Source: Thermoactinospora rubra
GTDB lineage: Bacteria > Actinomycetota > Actinomycetes > Streptosporangiales > Streptosporangiaceae
Direction: 5' to 3'
Length of the DNA: 64,000 nucleotides
Assembly: GCF_002093975.1 (NCBI RefSeq)
Contig: NZ_MSZZ01000024.1
Coordinates: 140,212-204,211, forward strand
Shown here: positions 41,858-51,474 of the stretch, in pieces
How positions within the stretch are numbered: the first letter of the stretch is position 1
Layout: every line of letters begins with the position of its first letter
The notes under the pieces: model-generated
The model's input: the letters and a program-made list of their open reading frames with translations, nothing else
Database searches by the model: none
What the model was told of the DNA's origin: nothing
Program-made: the position numbers and the translations under genes

Positions 41858-43897
41858 CTACGGCTGTGGACGGCACATCCACACCGTGACACCCAAACGC
41901 CACGTGCCACTCGGCGGCTTGGTGAGGTAGCGCCCGTCCTGCCGGGTGGCCAGCGCCATGACCTGCTGCGGCGTGCCGTACGGCGAGAGCTGCCAGGCCT
42001 CGGCGGCCAGCAGCACCGGCACCCGGCCCGCCGAGCGGACCCTGCCGATCAGGCGGGTGACCTCCTCGCGCGGCGGCACGTCCGCTCCCTCCCGCCTGCG
42101 GACCTTCGCGGCCGGGACGCCGCACATCCCTCGCACCACCTGGGTGAGGCGGTCGCCCGTCACCCGCTCGACGATCAGCACCGAGGCGTTCGCGGGGATG
42201 CGCGCGCACATCGCGCGCACGGCCGCCGGCTCGCCCCGCCCGACCGGGGTGAACGCGGTCCCGATCGAGGTCACCGCGCCCGGCACGAGGATCAGCGTCA
42301 CCCCCAGCGCGGCCAGCGCCTTCTGGTGGCGCGTGCCGTACCCCATCCGGCGCGCCTTGTCGCGCGCCCAGGCCAGCCCCCAGACGGCCAGCGCGATCAG
42401 GCCGGGGACGACCACGGGCACCAGGCGGCGGGAGGCCCAGGGATGGTCGGGGGTGATCTCGGGACGCAGCAGCGTGGTCACGGTGGTCCAGCCGACGACG
42501 GCCAGCGGGAGCAGCCACTCGAAGGACGCCCCGTCGCGCAGCAGGCGCCGGACCAGCACCGCTGCCGCCACCGTGGCGAGCACGACGACCGGGACGCCGA
42601 CGTACCAGACGACCCAGTAGAGCGAGTCCTCGAAGTACAGGCGCCTGCCGTCCACGGGGAGCCCGTTGGCGCGCTGGATCTGCTCGATGAAGTCGGCGGT
42701 GAGCACGTCCTCGGGCGTAACCGGCTCGCGGTGGACCTGCTGCACCCATGGGCGTACGGCGAAGCCGGCCATGAGCAGGACGACCCCGGCGGCGGCCAGC
42801 TCCGGCAGCCGTTTCGGCGGTCGCAGCCGGGCCAGGCGCGGCGCGAGGGCGGTGCCGAGGACGGTGAGCGCCAGCACGGCGGCGCAGATCCACAGCAGCG
42901 GGACGACCGAGCGCGACAGGTAGCTCAGGTACGGCCCGGCCAGCAGGTAGGCGGCCAGGAAGCCGAGGCCCGCGCCCAGCGTGAGGCCGCCCAGCAGCGC
43001 GATCCCCGTGCCCGGCCCGGATCGGCGCACCCGGCCCAGGGCCAGCAGCAGCCCCGCGTAGGCAAGGACGGGCAGCACGTCGCGCAGGCCGTCCACGCGC
43101 ACGAGCACGGCCAGGCCGAACACCAGCCCCGCCAGGGCCACGCGGGTGCGGTCCCGGGCGTCGTGGAGCAGCGCCAGCCCGCCCAGCAGCAGGATCAGCG
43201 ACGGGATCTCGCTGAAGGTGGTGCGCGAGGTGTACAGGACCGGCAGGCTGACGGCGAAGGCCGCGGCGGCGGGCACCGCCCAGCGGGCCCCGGCCAGCCG
43301 TGCGACCACGCCGGCCACGACGAGGACGGCCAGGGCGCCGAGCACGGCGGGGCTCACCAGCAGGCCGCCCAGCCACTGCCCGGCCGCGAACAGCAGGGGC
43401 GGGCCCGGCATGAACTGGGGCACGACGCCCTCGGGCCGCTCGAAGAAGCCGACGCTGCCGAAGACCAGCGCGGGGTCGGGGCCGCCGAAGGCGTCCTCCT
43501 GGCGGGGGATGGGCAGGCCGCCGTGCTCGGCGATCCAGATGGCGTACTGGGCGTAGGTCGCGGGGTCGCGCCTGACGATGAGCTGCTCGCTGTGGAGGAG
43601 CGCGTTGAACAGGCCCGAGCCGGCGGCGACGGCGAAGACGGCGGCGACCTGGCCGGCGGTGGCGTCCAGCGTTTCCGGCATATCGGGCTTGCCCGGCGTG
43701 CGGCGCAGGGCGGCCCAGGCCAGCAGGGCGATCGCCGCCAGGCCCAGCGCGAAGGCGGGCAGCGGCCGGAAGGCGCCGAGCAGGAGCAGGGGCAGCCCGG
43801 CGAGCAGCCAGCCCGCCACGGCGAGCGCGGGAAGGACGGAGGACACGGCGAGCACCCGGCCCGCCGAGGGCCTTCGCATGGGGTCCAGGAGTGCCAT
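41858..43897 (-). CDS. Large GT-C-like polytopic membrane protein
   Basis: A 679-residue membrane protein with about 13 helices and a soluble C-terminal part of about 140 residues. The first external loop carries SEQLIVRRDPATYAQYAIWI, where the acidic residues fit the catalytic loop of GT-C glycosyltransferases that use polyprenyl-phosphate sugars. The C-terminal stretch (MCARIPANASVLIVERVTGDRL) is seen in related membrane proteins. It could extend a surface glycan outside the membrane. ATG 43897 has TACGCT about 11 nt upstream. Donor and acceptor are unknown. Confidence 0.75.
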   Translation of the reverse strand: MALLDPMRRPSAGRVLAVSSVLPALAVAGWLLAGLPLLLLGAFRPLPAFALGLAAIALLAWAALRRTPGKPDMPETLDATAGQVAAVFAVAAGSGLFNALLHSEQLIVRRDPATYAQYAIWIAEHGGLPIPRQEDAFGGPDPALVFGSVGFFERPEGVVPQFMPGPPLLFAAGQWLGGLLVSPAVLGALAVLVVAGVVARLAGARWAVPAAAAFAVSLPVLYTSRTTFSEIPSLILLLGGLALLHDARDRTRVALAGLVFGLAVLVRVDGLRDVLPVLAYAGLLLALGRVRRSGPGTGIALLGGLTLGAGLGFLAAYLLAGPYLSYLSRSVVPLLWICAAVLALTVLGTALAPRLARLRPPKRLPELAAAGVVLLMAGFAVRPWVQQVHREPVTPEDVLTADFIEQIQRANGLPVDGRRLYFEDSLYWVVWYVGVPVVVLATVAAAVLVRRLLRDGASFEWLLPLAVVGWTTVTTLLRPEITPDHPWASRRLVPVVVPGLIALAVWGLAWARDKARRMGYGTRHQKALAALGVTLILVPGAVTSIGTAFTPVGRGEPAAVRAMCARIPANASVLIVERVTGDRLTQVVRGMCGVPAAKVRRREGADVPPREEVTRLIGRVRSAGRVPVLLAAEAWQLSPYGTPQQVMALATRQDGRYLTKPPSGTWRLGVTVWMCRPQP

Positions 43898-44015
43898 CGG
43901 TGGTCGGGAGCGTATCCAATGCGCGCAGGGCGTGCGGCGCCGGCGTCCGAACCGGTGGAGGCGGCGGGTAGGGTGCCCGCGAAAGGGTCGCGAGACGGCT
44001 GCGGCGGAGGGGGGC

Positions 44016-45494
44016 GTGCCGGTGATGCGTTGGGCCCACGCGCCGTCAGGACGGCGAACCGGCGCGTCCGGCCGGGTGGGCGTGCTGTCGTGGGCGCGGC
44101 GGCACGGCTGGTTCGTGGCGCTGTTCGCGGTGGCGGCGGCGTTGCGGGCGACGGCGATGCTCGGCTACCGCCCCGCCCTGTGGTTCCCCGACTCCTACAC
44201 CTACATCGTCACGGTCATGCGCCCGCGCCCCGACCTGGTGCGCCCGGCGGGCTACTCCATGTTCGTCAAGCTCCTGGAGCCCTTCCACAGCTTCGCCGTC
44301 GTCGCGGCGACGCAGCACCTGCTCGGCCTGGGCGTCGGCGCGCTGGTCTACTGGATCGCCGCCCGCAGCGCGCCCCGGTGGATCGCCGTCCTGGCGGCTG
44401 CCCCGGTGCTCCTGGACGCCTACCAAATCCAGCTGGAACACCTGCTGGTCTCCGACGTGCTGTTCATGGCCCTGGTGGTGGCCGCGACGGTGCTCGCGAT
44501 GCGCGCCGAGCCCCCGGCGGTCGCCATCGGCCTGCTGCTGGCCGCCGCCTCCCTGACGCGGACGGTCGGCCTGCCGCTCGTCGCGCTCGTGGCCGCGTGG
44601 CTGCTGCTGCGCCGCCACCGGCGCAAGGCCCTGGCCATGCTCGCCGCCGCCGTCCTGCCCGTCGTCGCCTACGGCGCCTGGTTCTACGCCACCTACCACC
44701 GCGTGGGCATCATCGGCGCGGACGGCGCGTTCCTCTACGCCCGCACCATGGCCTTCGCCGACTGCGCCCGGATGCGCCCGCCCGCCGACCTGGCCGTGCT
44801 GTGCGACGCCCGCCCGCCCGGGCGGCGCCCTCCCTCCCAGGACTATGTCTGGAGCGCCGACTCCCCCCTGGTCAAGCTGCCTGGGATCACCTTCACCGCC
44901 GCCAACGACGGCCTGGCCCGCCGCTTCGCCCTGCTGGCGATCCGCTCGCAGCCGCTGGACTACGCCGGTGCGACGCTGAGCGAGCTGGCCAGGACCTTCA
45001 CCTGGGACCGGCCGGTCTACCCGGACGCGGAGGTCTACGCCGCCTACGAGTTCCCCGACCGCGCGCCGCCCCCGCCGGTGCGCTACCCGGCGCAGGTGGG
45101 GGCCGACTTCGCCCGGCAGTACGAGCGGGGCGACATCACGACCGCGGTGGCCGAGCCGTACGCGGGATGGCTACGGGCCTACCAGGACCTCGCCCGCCTG
45201 CCCGGCACGCTCCTGCTGGCCGTCCTCCTGGTCCCGCCCGCGCTGACCGTGCTGACGGCGGTCCGACGGCGGTACGGCAGGCGCGCCGGCGCCCCGGCGA
45301 CCGGCGGCGCCTGGCTGCTCCCCTGGGCCGTGGCCTGGGCACTCCTGGTCATTCCGCCCGCGGTCGCCCAGTTCGACTACCGGTACGTGCTGCCCGCCGT
45401 ACCCCTGGCCTGCCTGGCCGCAGCGCTCAGCAGCCAACCTGCAAGCATGCTGAAAGACGTTCATGTTTTTATTCCAGGAGATGTCCGGGTCTGA
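44016..45494 (+). CDS. Second GT-C-like polytopic membrane protein
   Basis: A 492-residue membrane protein with about ten helices. Helix 1 and the first loop (YRPALWFPDSYTYIVTVMRPRPDLVRPAGYSMFVKLL) hold the acidic motif and PAGY of GT-C mannosyltransferase-like proteins, and a long extracytoplasmic region follows helix 8 (DYVWSADSPLVKL). GTG 44016 with GGAGG five nt upstream was chosen over GTG 44022 and ATG 44025. It is divergent from the large GT-C-like gene; the control region between them is about 118 bp. Function within the glycan locus is inferred. Confidence 0.78.
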   Translation: MPVMRWAHAPSGRRTGASGRVGVLSWARRHGWFVALFAVAAALRATAMLGYRPALWFPDSYTYIVTVMRPRPDLVRPAGYSMFVKLLEPFHSFAVVAATQHLLGLGVGALVYWIAARSAPRWIAVLAAAPVLLDAYQIQLEHLLVSDVLFMALVVAATVLAMRAEPPAVAIGLLLAAASLTRTVGLPLVALVAAWLLLRRHRRKALAMLAAAVLPVVAYGAWFYATYHRVGIIGADGAFLYARTMAFADCARMRPPADLAVLCDARPPGRRPPSQDYVWSADSPLVKLPGITFTAANDGLARRFALLAIRSQPLDYAGATLSELARTFTWDRPVYPDAEVYAAYEFPDRAPPPPVRYPAQVGADFARQYERGDITTAVAEPYAGWLRAYQDLARLPGTLLLAVLLVPPALTVLTAVRRRYGRRAGAPATGGAWLLPWAVAWALLVIPPAVAQFDYRYVLPAVPLACLAAALSSQPASMLKDVHVFIPGDVRV

Positions 45495-45527
45495 GTATGC
45501 TCTCTGCCGGGAACATCACGCCCGGGT

Positions 45528-45551
45528 CACGGTCGATCTTTTCCGACCGTG
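45528..45551. terminator. Inverted repeat after GT-C-like gene
   Basis: CACGGTCG (45528-45535) and CGACCGTG (45544-45551) with loop ATCTTTTC. It lies 33 nt after the stop at 45494. It could end that gene or act as an operator for the LCP gene at 45682. Confidence 0.5.
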
Positions 45552-45681
45552 GCAACAGGCACGCCGGAGATGACCTAATCTCGTGGCGCGAGGACCTAGC
45601 GACCGAGCCAGCGTGAGACGGCCTGGCGATCTTCGGACGAGGAGGCCGTGTGCGACGCGGAGGAAAGGCCGTGGAGGGCGT

Positions 45682-47280
45682 ATGAGTGGTTACCGAGGCG
45701 TGTCCGTCCAGGACCGCCGCGTCGCGCCCACGGAGCCGACCGGTCGCCCCTCGCGCCGGGCGGGCAGCCAGCCGCCGCCCGCCGACCCGCCGCCCCGCTC
45801 GCGCCGCGCCAAGAAGCCCGAGGGCCCCGACAAGATGCGGATCCTGGCCTGGGTCAGCATCGGGCTCACCGTCGTCCTCACCGGCGGCTCCCTGACCGGC
45901 TACGCGGCCTTCCGCAGCGCCTTCGGCGACATCAACCAGAACGACGCGGCCAAGGACATCGTCGGCGAGCGGCCCAAGAACCTCACCGGCGCCCTCAACG
46001 TCCTCATCGTCGGCTCCGACACCCGTGAGGGCGACAACGCCAAGTACGGCCAGCAGGCCGCCAGGCTGGGCGCCGCGTTCGGCAAGCGCACCGACACCAT
46101 CCTGCTGCTGCACATCTCCCCCAACCGGGACAAGGCGCAGATCATCAGCTTCCCGCGCGACTCGATGGTGCAGATCCCCGAGTGCAAGAACGAGCAGACC
46201 AAGCAGCTCATGCCCGGCCGGCTCGACATGATCAACTCGGCCTACAACACCGGCGGCATCGCCTGCACGATCGACACCATCGAGTCGCTCACCCAGATCC
46301 GCGTCGACCACCACGTCGAGGTCGACTTCGCGGGCTTCAAGAACATCGTCAACGCCCTGGGCGGCGTGGAGATGTGCTTCAGCAAGCCGATCAATGACAA
46401 GAACTCCAAGTTCCACATCACCGCCGGCACCCACAAGCTCAACGGCGAGCAGGCGCTGGCCTACATGCGGCTGCGCAACTACGGCCTGGGCAGCGACCTG
46501 GACCGCATCAAGCGCCAGCAGAAGCTGCTCAGCAAGATGGTGCAGCAGGCCACCAGCACCAACCTGCTGACCGACGTGCCGAAGCTGCTCAGCCTCGTCA
46601 ACGCCGCGGCCAAGTCGGTGTCGATGGACAAGGACCTGGCCGGCGATCCGCAGAAGATCATCGACATCGCCACCAGCGCCAAGTCGCTCACCGCCAGCGG
46701 CGTCAAGTTCATCACCGTCCCGGTCGAGGCCTTCCCCGCCGACCCCAACCGGGTCCAGTGGCGGCAGCCGGACGCCACCACGCTCTTCCAGCAGATCGCC
46801 CAGGACGTCGAGGTCACCCAGCCCAGCGCGTCGCCCACGGTGACGGTCAAGCCGCAGCAGGTCCGCATCCAGGTGCTCAACGGCACCGCCAAGCAGGGCG
46901 AGGCACAGAAGGTCGCCGACGAGCTGACCAAGTGGGGCTTCAAGGTCGTCGGCGTCGGCAACGCGCCGCCCACGGCCACCACGACGGTGCTGTACTCCGC
47001 CAAGTCGCCCGCCGACGCCGACTACGCCAAGCTGGCGGCGGCCAAGATGAGCGGCACCGTCAACGCCGGGCCGAAGAAGGTCAAGCCGGTCAACCTCAAG
47101 CCGTACACGCCCACGCCGGGCGTGAGCGCGCCGGAGGCCACCGCCTCCCCCGGCAAGGTCGGCCCGATCGTCCAGGTCGTCATCGGCGAGGACTACCGCG
47201 GCGTGCGCGTCCCGCCGGTGGTCTCCAAGGCCATCGAGCAGAACACGGTGTCGGCGGACCAGAAGAACATCTGCACGTGA
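45682..47280 (+). CDS. LytR-CpsA-Psr (LCP) family wall-glycopolymer ligase
   Basis: A 532-residue protein: cytoplasmic basic/proline N-terminus, one transmembrane helix (about 52-75), an LCP domain (LNVLIVGSDTREGDN, KRTDTILLLHISPNRDKAQIISFPRDS, MINSAYNTGGI, LNGEQALAYMRLRNYGLGSDLDRIKRQQ) with the arginines and aspartates that bind the polyprenyl pyrophosphate, and a C-terminal LytR_C domain (VRIQVLNGTAKQGEAQKVADEL). LCP enzymes transfer lipid-linked glycopolymers onto peptidoglycan. ATG 45682 follows GGAGGG closely; upstream in-frame starts are less likely. It would serve the glycan region. Confidence 0.93.
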   Translation: MSGYRGVSVQDRRVAPTEPTGRPSRRAGSQPPPADPPPRSRRAKKPEGPDKMRILAWVSIGLTVVLTGGSLTGYAAFRSAFGDINQNDAAKDIVGERPKNLTGALNVLIVGSDTREGDNAKYGQQAARLGAAFGKRTDTILLLHISPNRDKAQIISFPRDSMVQIPECKNEQTKQLMPGRLDMINSAYNTGGIACTIDTIESLTQIRVDHHVEVDFAGFKNIVNALGGVEMCFSKPINDKNSKFHITAGTHKLNGEQALAYMRLRNYGLGSDLDRIKRQQKLLSKMVQQATSTNLLTDVPKLLSLVNAAAKSVSMDKDLAGDPQKIIDIATSAKSLTASGVKFITVPVEAFPADPNRVQWRQPDATTLFQQIAQDVEVTQPSASPTVTVKPQQVRIQVLNGTAKQGEAQKVADELTKWGFKVVGVGNAPPTATTTVLYSAKSPADADYAKLAAAKMSGTVNAGPKKVKPVNLKPYTPTPGVSAPEATASPGKVGPIVQVVIGEDYRGVRVPPVVSKAIEQNTVSADQKNICT

Positions 47281-47405
47281 CCTCAGAGTTCACTGTGGAA
47301 CCGCCGTTCCCGGGTCACCGGGCTTTCCGGATCGGTAAGGTGGATCCCGGCCGTCGCCGCGCCGACGCGCCGGACCCCGACCCGTCGAGAAGAGCCTTCC
47401 CCCAC

Positions 47406-48611
47406 GTGACCGACATCCGCTACTCCCCACCCCTCCAGCAGGCGCCCTCCGCCGACGCGGAGGCCGGACCGGGCCCGAGGGCGCCGGAGCGGCGGTTGTG
47501 GGGCGGCGAGCCGCGGGAGCGCGGCACGCTGTGGCCGGAGCCGCCGGGCGCGCGCGTCCAGGAGGAGGCCGAGGAGGCCGCCGAGCCGAAGCCGCAGCGC
47601 AAGCGCGAGCCGTACCTCGACAACGTCAAGTTCCTGCTCATCGCCCTGGTGGTGGTCGGTCACTCGCTGGTGCCGACGCTGGCCGCCGACGCCTCCAGGT
47701 CGCTGTACATCTTCATCTACACCTTCCACATGCCGCTGTTCGTGATCATCAGCGGTTACCTGTCGCGCAACTTCTGGAACTCCAACGCCAAGACCAACAA
47801 GCTGGTCGACACCTTCGTCGTGCCGTACGTGATCGTCGAGGTGGGCTACGCGGCGCTGCGCACGGCGCTGGGCCAGAAGTGGAGCCTGACGATCATCGAC
47901 CCGGCGTGGCTGAACTGGTACCTCATCGCGCTGCTGTTCTGGCGGCTGTCGACGCCGGTGTGGAAGCGGATGAGGTTCCCCATCCCGGTGTCGATCGCCA
48001 TCTACCTGTTCGCCGGGTTCTCCCAGATCTCCGGCGACTTCAGCATGGACCGGTTCTTCGGCCTGCTGCCGTTCTTCGTCATCGGTCTGTCGCTGCAGCC
48101 GCACCACTTCGAGTGGCTGAACAAGCGCTGGATCAAGGCCGTGTCGGTGGTCGTGCTGCTCGCCGCCGCGGCCGTGGCGATGGTCTACTCCAAGACCAAG
48201 CTGACGCTGCAGCCGTTCTACTTCAAGCACAGCTACGCCGACATGGACCTGTCGTGGTGGATGGGGCTGGGCCTGCGCACCGGGCTGTTGGTGGCGTCGC
48301 TGGCGATGTGCTTCGCCTTCCTGGCGCTCGTCCCGCGCGGCGAGACCTGGTACACCGACCTCGGCACCCGCACGCTGTACTGCTACCTGCTGCACGGCGT
48401 CGTCGTCCTGCCCGCCAAGGAGCTCGGCTGGCTGGACCAGCCGTGGCTGTTCGGCCCGCTGGGCGCCCTGGCGATCGCCACCAGCGCCTTCGCGGTGGCC
48501 ATCCTGCTGTGCCTGCCGGAGACCCGCACGGTGTTCAAGTGGATCATCGAGCCGCGGCTGACGTGGCTGTACCGTCGCCCCTCGGAAGCGAAGCCGACCG
48601 TCGGAAGTTAA
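47406..48611 (+). CDS. Acyltransferase-3-like membrane protein
   Basis: A 401-residue protein: about 60 disordered residues, then ten or so helices. The start REPYLDNVKFLLIALVVVGHSL with the His, and YIFIYTFHMPLFVIISGYLS, are the acyltransferase family 3 hallmarks. Later motifs include WYLIALLFWRLS and YCYLLHGVVVLPAKEL. It O-acylates a surface sugar or wall component. The start is uncertain: GTG 47277 overlaps the LCP stop as GTGA and would add 43 residues; GTG 47406 (MTDIRYSPPLQ) looks like a native N-terminus. Confidence 0.85.
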   Translation: MTDIRYSPPLQQAPSADAEAGPGPRAPERRLWGGEPRERGTLWPEPPGARVQEEAEEAAEPKPQRKREPYLDNVKFLLIALVVVGHSLVPTLAADASRSLYIFIYTFHMPLFVIISGYLSRNFWNSNAKTNKLVDTFVVPYVIVEVGYAALRTALGQKWSLTIIDPAWLNWYLIALLFWRLSTPVWKRMRFPIPVSIAIYLFAGFSQISGDFSMDRFFGLLPFFVIGLSLQPHHFEWLNKRWIKAVSVVVLLAAAAVAMVYSKTKLTLQPFYFKHSYADMDLSWWMGLGLRTGLLVASLAMCFAFLALVPRGETWYTDLGTRTLYCYLLHGVVVLPAKELGWLDQPWLFGPLGALAIATSAFAVAILLCLPETRTVFKWIIEPRLTWLYRRPSEAKPTVGS

Positions 48612-48667
48612 GCGGCAGTTCGACGGGCCGTCACCCCGATGACGGGGTGGGCGCTCAGCATCGTCGT

Positions 48668-49684
48668 ATGCGGGTATGCGTCGCGACAATTCACCATCAC
48701 CCCGAGGACGCCCGGATCATGCACAGGCAGATCGCGGCGCTCCTCGACGCGGGCCACGAGGTGACCTACATCGCACCCTTCACCTTCCACAACGTGACGC
48801 CCACCGCCCGCGTGACCGCCGTCGACGTGCCACGCGGCCGGGAGATCAGCAGGGGGCTCAGCCGGGTGCGCGCCGCCCTGCGCCGCGCCTGCCGGGACGC
48901 CGACCTGCTGCTCGTCCACGACCTCGACCTGCTGCGCGTGCTGCCGTACCGCCGCCCGCCCGTGGTGTGGGACATGCGGGAGACGCCCGCCGGCCCGCTG
49001 GCCAGGGCCACCGCCGCCCGCGCCGCCCGCCGCCACCTGGTCCTCGGCTCCGAGTACGGCACCGCCGCCCACGCCGTCGTGCCGGAGACCACCCTGGTGC
49101 CGCCCACGCCGCCGTCCCCGCCGGGCGACACCCGGGTGGTCCACATCGGGCGGCTGTCGGCCGAACGCGGCGTGGCGGAGCTGGTCGCCCTCGCCGAGCG
49201 GCTGGCCCCGCACGGCGTCCGGCTGGACCTCATCGGCGGCGCCGACCGCGAGGCGCGTCCCCTGCTGCGCGACGCGCAACGGGCCGGGCTGCTCGACTGG
49301 TACGGCTACGTGCCCAACCGCCACGCGCTGCGCATGGCCGAGGGCGCGCTGGCCGGGCTCTCGCTCACCACCCTGCCGGGCGTGCCCACCAAGATCCTCG
49401 ACTACATGGGCCGCGGCGTCCCGGTCGTCACCACGCCCCCGGGCGCCGAGCCCGTCCGGCGAGCCGGCTGCGGCATCGTCGTGCCCCTCGACGTGGAGGC
49501 GGTCCTCAACGCGGTCCTGGACCTCAAGGAGCAGCCGGCGACGCGGATGGCCATGGGCGAGCGCGGCCACCGGGAGGCCCGCCTGCGCCACCACTGGCCC
49601 GACCACGCCCCCGCCTTCGTCGCGCGGCTCGAACGCCACGCCACGGTCACCACCCTCTCGCTGGCCGTCCAGCCCCAGGGTTGA
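48668..49684 (+). CDS. GT4-like glycosyltransferase
   Basis: A 338-residue GT-B protein: MRVCVATIHHHPEDARIMHRQIAAL, a short N-terminal domain (LLLVHDLDLLRVLP), VVHIGRLSAERGVAELVALAERL and the C-terminal loop SLTTLPGVPTKILDYMGRGVPVVTTPPG. The Glu of the usual E-x7-E is replaced by a PTKILDYMGRG pattern seen in some GT4 sub-families. ATG 48668 is the start. It follows the acyltransferase by 56 nt and probably belongs to the glycan region. Confidence 0.8.
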   Translation: MRVCVATIHHHPEDARIMHRQIAALLDAGHEVTYIAPFTFHNVTPTARVTAVDVPRGREISRGLSRVRAALRRACRDADLLLVHDLDLLRVLPYRRPPVVWDMRETPAGPLARATAARAARRHLVLGSEYGTAAHAVVPETTLVPPTPPSPPGDTRVVHIGRLSAERGVAELVALAERLAPHGVRLDLIGGADREARPLLRDAQRAGLLDWYGYVPNRHALRMAEGALAGLSLTTLPGVPTKILDYMGRGVPVVTTPPGAEPVRRAGCGIVVPLDVEAVLNAVLDLKEQPATRMAMGERGHREARLRHHWPDHAPAFVARLERHATVTTLSLAVQPQG

Positions 49685-49696
49685 TGTACTTGGGTC

Positions 49697-50404
49697 ATGG
49701 CTTCGCATCTGATCCAGGGCCGCGAGATCCGCATGCCCGTCGAGGTGCGGGAAGCGACCGTCTGCACGGCCATGTTCCCGGTGCGGGCGGACGCCGCCCG
49801 GGCCGTGCTCGCCTATGCCGGAGTGGACGTGGCCGAGATCTTCCCCGGCACCGCCGTCTGCACGCTGGTGTTCGTCGACTACCGGGACGGCGACCTGGAC
49901 ACCTACCACGAGTTCGGGGTGACGTTCCTGGTCCGGCCCCCGGGGTCCGCCGGCGGGCCCGGGCTGCGCAACCTGCGCGACGCCGGCGCGTTCGTCCACT
50001 GGCTGCCCGTCGACCAGGGGTTCACCCTGGAGGCCGGGCGCGGCATCTGGGGGTTCCCCAAGGAGCTGGCGGACATCGACCTGCGGCTGGCCTCGCCGTA
50101 CAAGCGGTGCACCGTCCGCAAGGACGGGCGGATGGTGCTCGACCTGCTCATCAAGCCGGGGATGCCGGTGCCCGGGGTGCCGGTGCCGTTGACGGCCTAC
50201 ACGCACCTGGACGGGGTGACGCGGCGCGTCCCGGCCCGGGCTCGCGTGGGCGGCGTCCGGGTACGGCCCGGCGGGGCGCTCATCCGGCTGGGGAACCACC
50301 CGGTCGCCAAGGAGCTCAGCGAGCTGGGGCTGCCCAAGCGGGCGCTGCTGTCGAGCTCGGCCTCCCGGGTGTCGATGTCGTTCGGGGAGGCGGAGGCGGT
50401 CTGA
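49697..50404 (+). CDS. Acetoacetate-decarboxylase-family protein
   Basis: A 235-residue protein with the ADC fold. GIWGFPKELADIDL contains the lysine that forms the Schiff base in acetoacetate decarboxylase (K in GFPK), and YHEFGVTFLVRPPG is typical. Family members outside clostridia have varied roles, some as decarboxylases or aldolase-dehydratases. It is preceded by a glycosyltransferase with only 12 nt between them, but no acetone or ketone pathway is visible nearby, so the substrate is unknown. Confidence 0.85.
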   Translation: MASHLIQGREIRMPVEVREATVCTAMFPVRADAARAVLAYAGVDVAEIFPGTAVCTLVFVDYRDGDLDTYHEFGVTFLVRPPGSAGGPGLRNLRDAGAFVHWLPVDQGFTLEAGRGIWGFPKELADIDLRLASPYKRCTVRKDGRMVLDLLIKPGMPVPGVPVPLTAYTHLDGVTRRVPARARVGGVRVRPGGALIRLGNHPVAKELSELGLPKRALLSSSASRVSMSFGEAEAV

Positions 50405-50416
50405 CCGCCCGGGCTC

Positions 50417-51298
50417 CTAGACGATCGGGGGGCGGCCCAGCTTGACCATGCGCCAGGCCGTACGCCAGGCCATGGGCCTGCGCTCTCCCGCGGGGGTGCG
50501 CAGCCCCTCCAGGAAGCCGCCGAACCAGGCCTTCAACGCCGGCCCCGAGCGCTCCCGCAGCAGCGTCAGCACCACCCAGTCCAGCAGGTACAGGACCGCC
50601 AGCGGCCACGGCAGGTTGCGCCGGGCCAGCCACACCCGGTTGCGCGCGTTGAGCCGGTAGAACTCCGGGTGGCGCGTGGGCGGCACCTGCGGGTGGTACA
50701 TCACCGTCTCGGCGTCGTACTCGATGCGGTAGCCCTCGCCCAGCAGCCGCCAGGCCAGGTCGGTCTCCTCGTGCGCGTAGAAGAACCGCTCCGGCAGCCC
50801 ACCCACCTGCAGGAACGCCGAGCGGCGCACCGCGGAGGCCCCGCCCAGGAACGTCGTCACCGGCGAGGACCGCTCCGGGTCCCCGGCACGCAGGCGCGGC
50901 ACGTGGCGCCGCTGCGACCCGCTGCCGTCGGGGTCCATCACCCGGAACGACAGCACCGCGAGATCCGGCTCGGTGGCGAAGCGGTCGCGCACGTGCGCGG
51001 CGACCTTCTGGTTGGCATACCACCCGTCGTCGTCGAGGAACAGCACGACGTCGCCCGAGCACTCCTCGACGCCGCGGTTGCGGCCCGCGGGGATGCCGAC
51101 GTTGCGCTCCAGCCGCACCTTCTTGACGGTGGCGGCCGAGCCCTCCGGTGGCGTCGCCGTCACCTCGGGCACGTCCACCCCCTGGCCCACGATCACAACC
51201 TCGACGTCGCCGTCGATCTGGTTGAGCGCGGACTCGACCGCCCGGTTCAGTTCGGCGACCCGGTTGCCCATGGTGAGGATGACGCACGAGATCTTCAA
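50417..51298 (-). CDS. GT2 family glycosyltransferase
   Basis: A 293-residue GT2: MKISCVILTMGNRVAELNRAVESAL, then the donor site VVLFLDDDGWYAN, RLERNVGIPAGRNRGVEE, and FFYAHEETDLAWRLLGEGYRI, the catalytic ED/TD pair. The C-terminus has a hydrophobic re-entrant stretch (WPLAVLYLLDWVVLTLL). It resembles rhamnosyl- or galactofuranosyl-transferases. TTG 51298 gives the classical N-terminus with AAGG about ten nt upstream; GTG 51328 would add ten residues. It is convergent with the ADC-family gene. Confidence 0.87.
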   Translation of the reverse strand: MKISCVILTMGNRVAELNRAVESALNQIDGDVEVVIVGQGVDVPEVTATPPEGSAATVKKVRLERNVGIPAGRNRGVEECSGDVVLFLDDDGWYANQKVAAHVRDRFATEPDLAVLSFRVMDPDGSGSQRRHVPRLRAGDPERSSPVTTFLGGASAVRRSAFLQVGGLPERFFYAHEETDLAWRLLGEGYRIEYDAETVMYHPQVPPTRHPEFYRLNARNRVWLARRNLPWPLAVLYLLDWVVLTLLRERSGPALKAWFGGFLEGLRTPAGERRPMAWRTAWRMVKLGRPPIV

Positions 51299-51474
51299 CG
51301 CTTCATCGCCTTGACGCGTTGAGAGCACGGGCGTGACATTCTTTCATGATCACCGAGTCTGCTGGTTCTGGCTAGGTTTTCCTGATGGACAAGCGTATCT
51401 GGTTTACCGGTGAACACCCACCAAACCACACGTGTCCGATCAGTACGACGGGTGAGCGGGCCGTACGGTTCCTG

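Noticed and set aside
41754..41889. A protein-like out-of-frame stretch after the guanylyltransferase-like gene (GVTLGGASVTELLDEGRRW)
   Set aside because: No start codon or upstream domain accompanies it and it overlaps a convergent gene; it may be a remnant, but chance is as likely.
40590..45616. Open frames over 1000 codons on both strands across the GT-C-like genes
   Set aside because: They run across genuine genes in other frames and have composition typical of GC-rich shadow frames.
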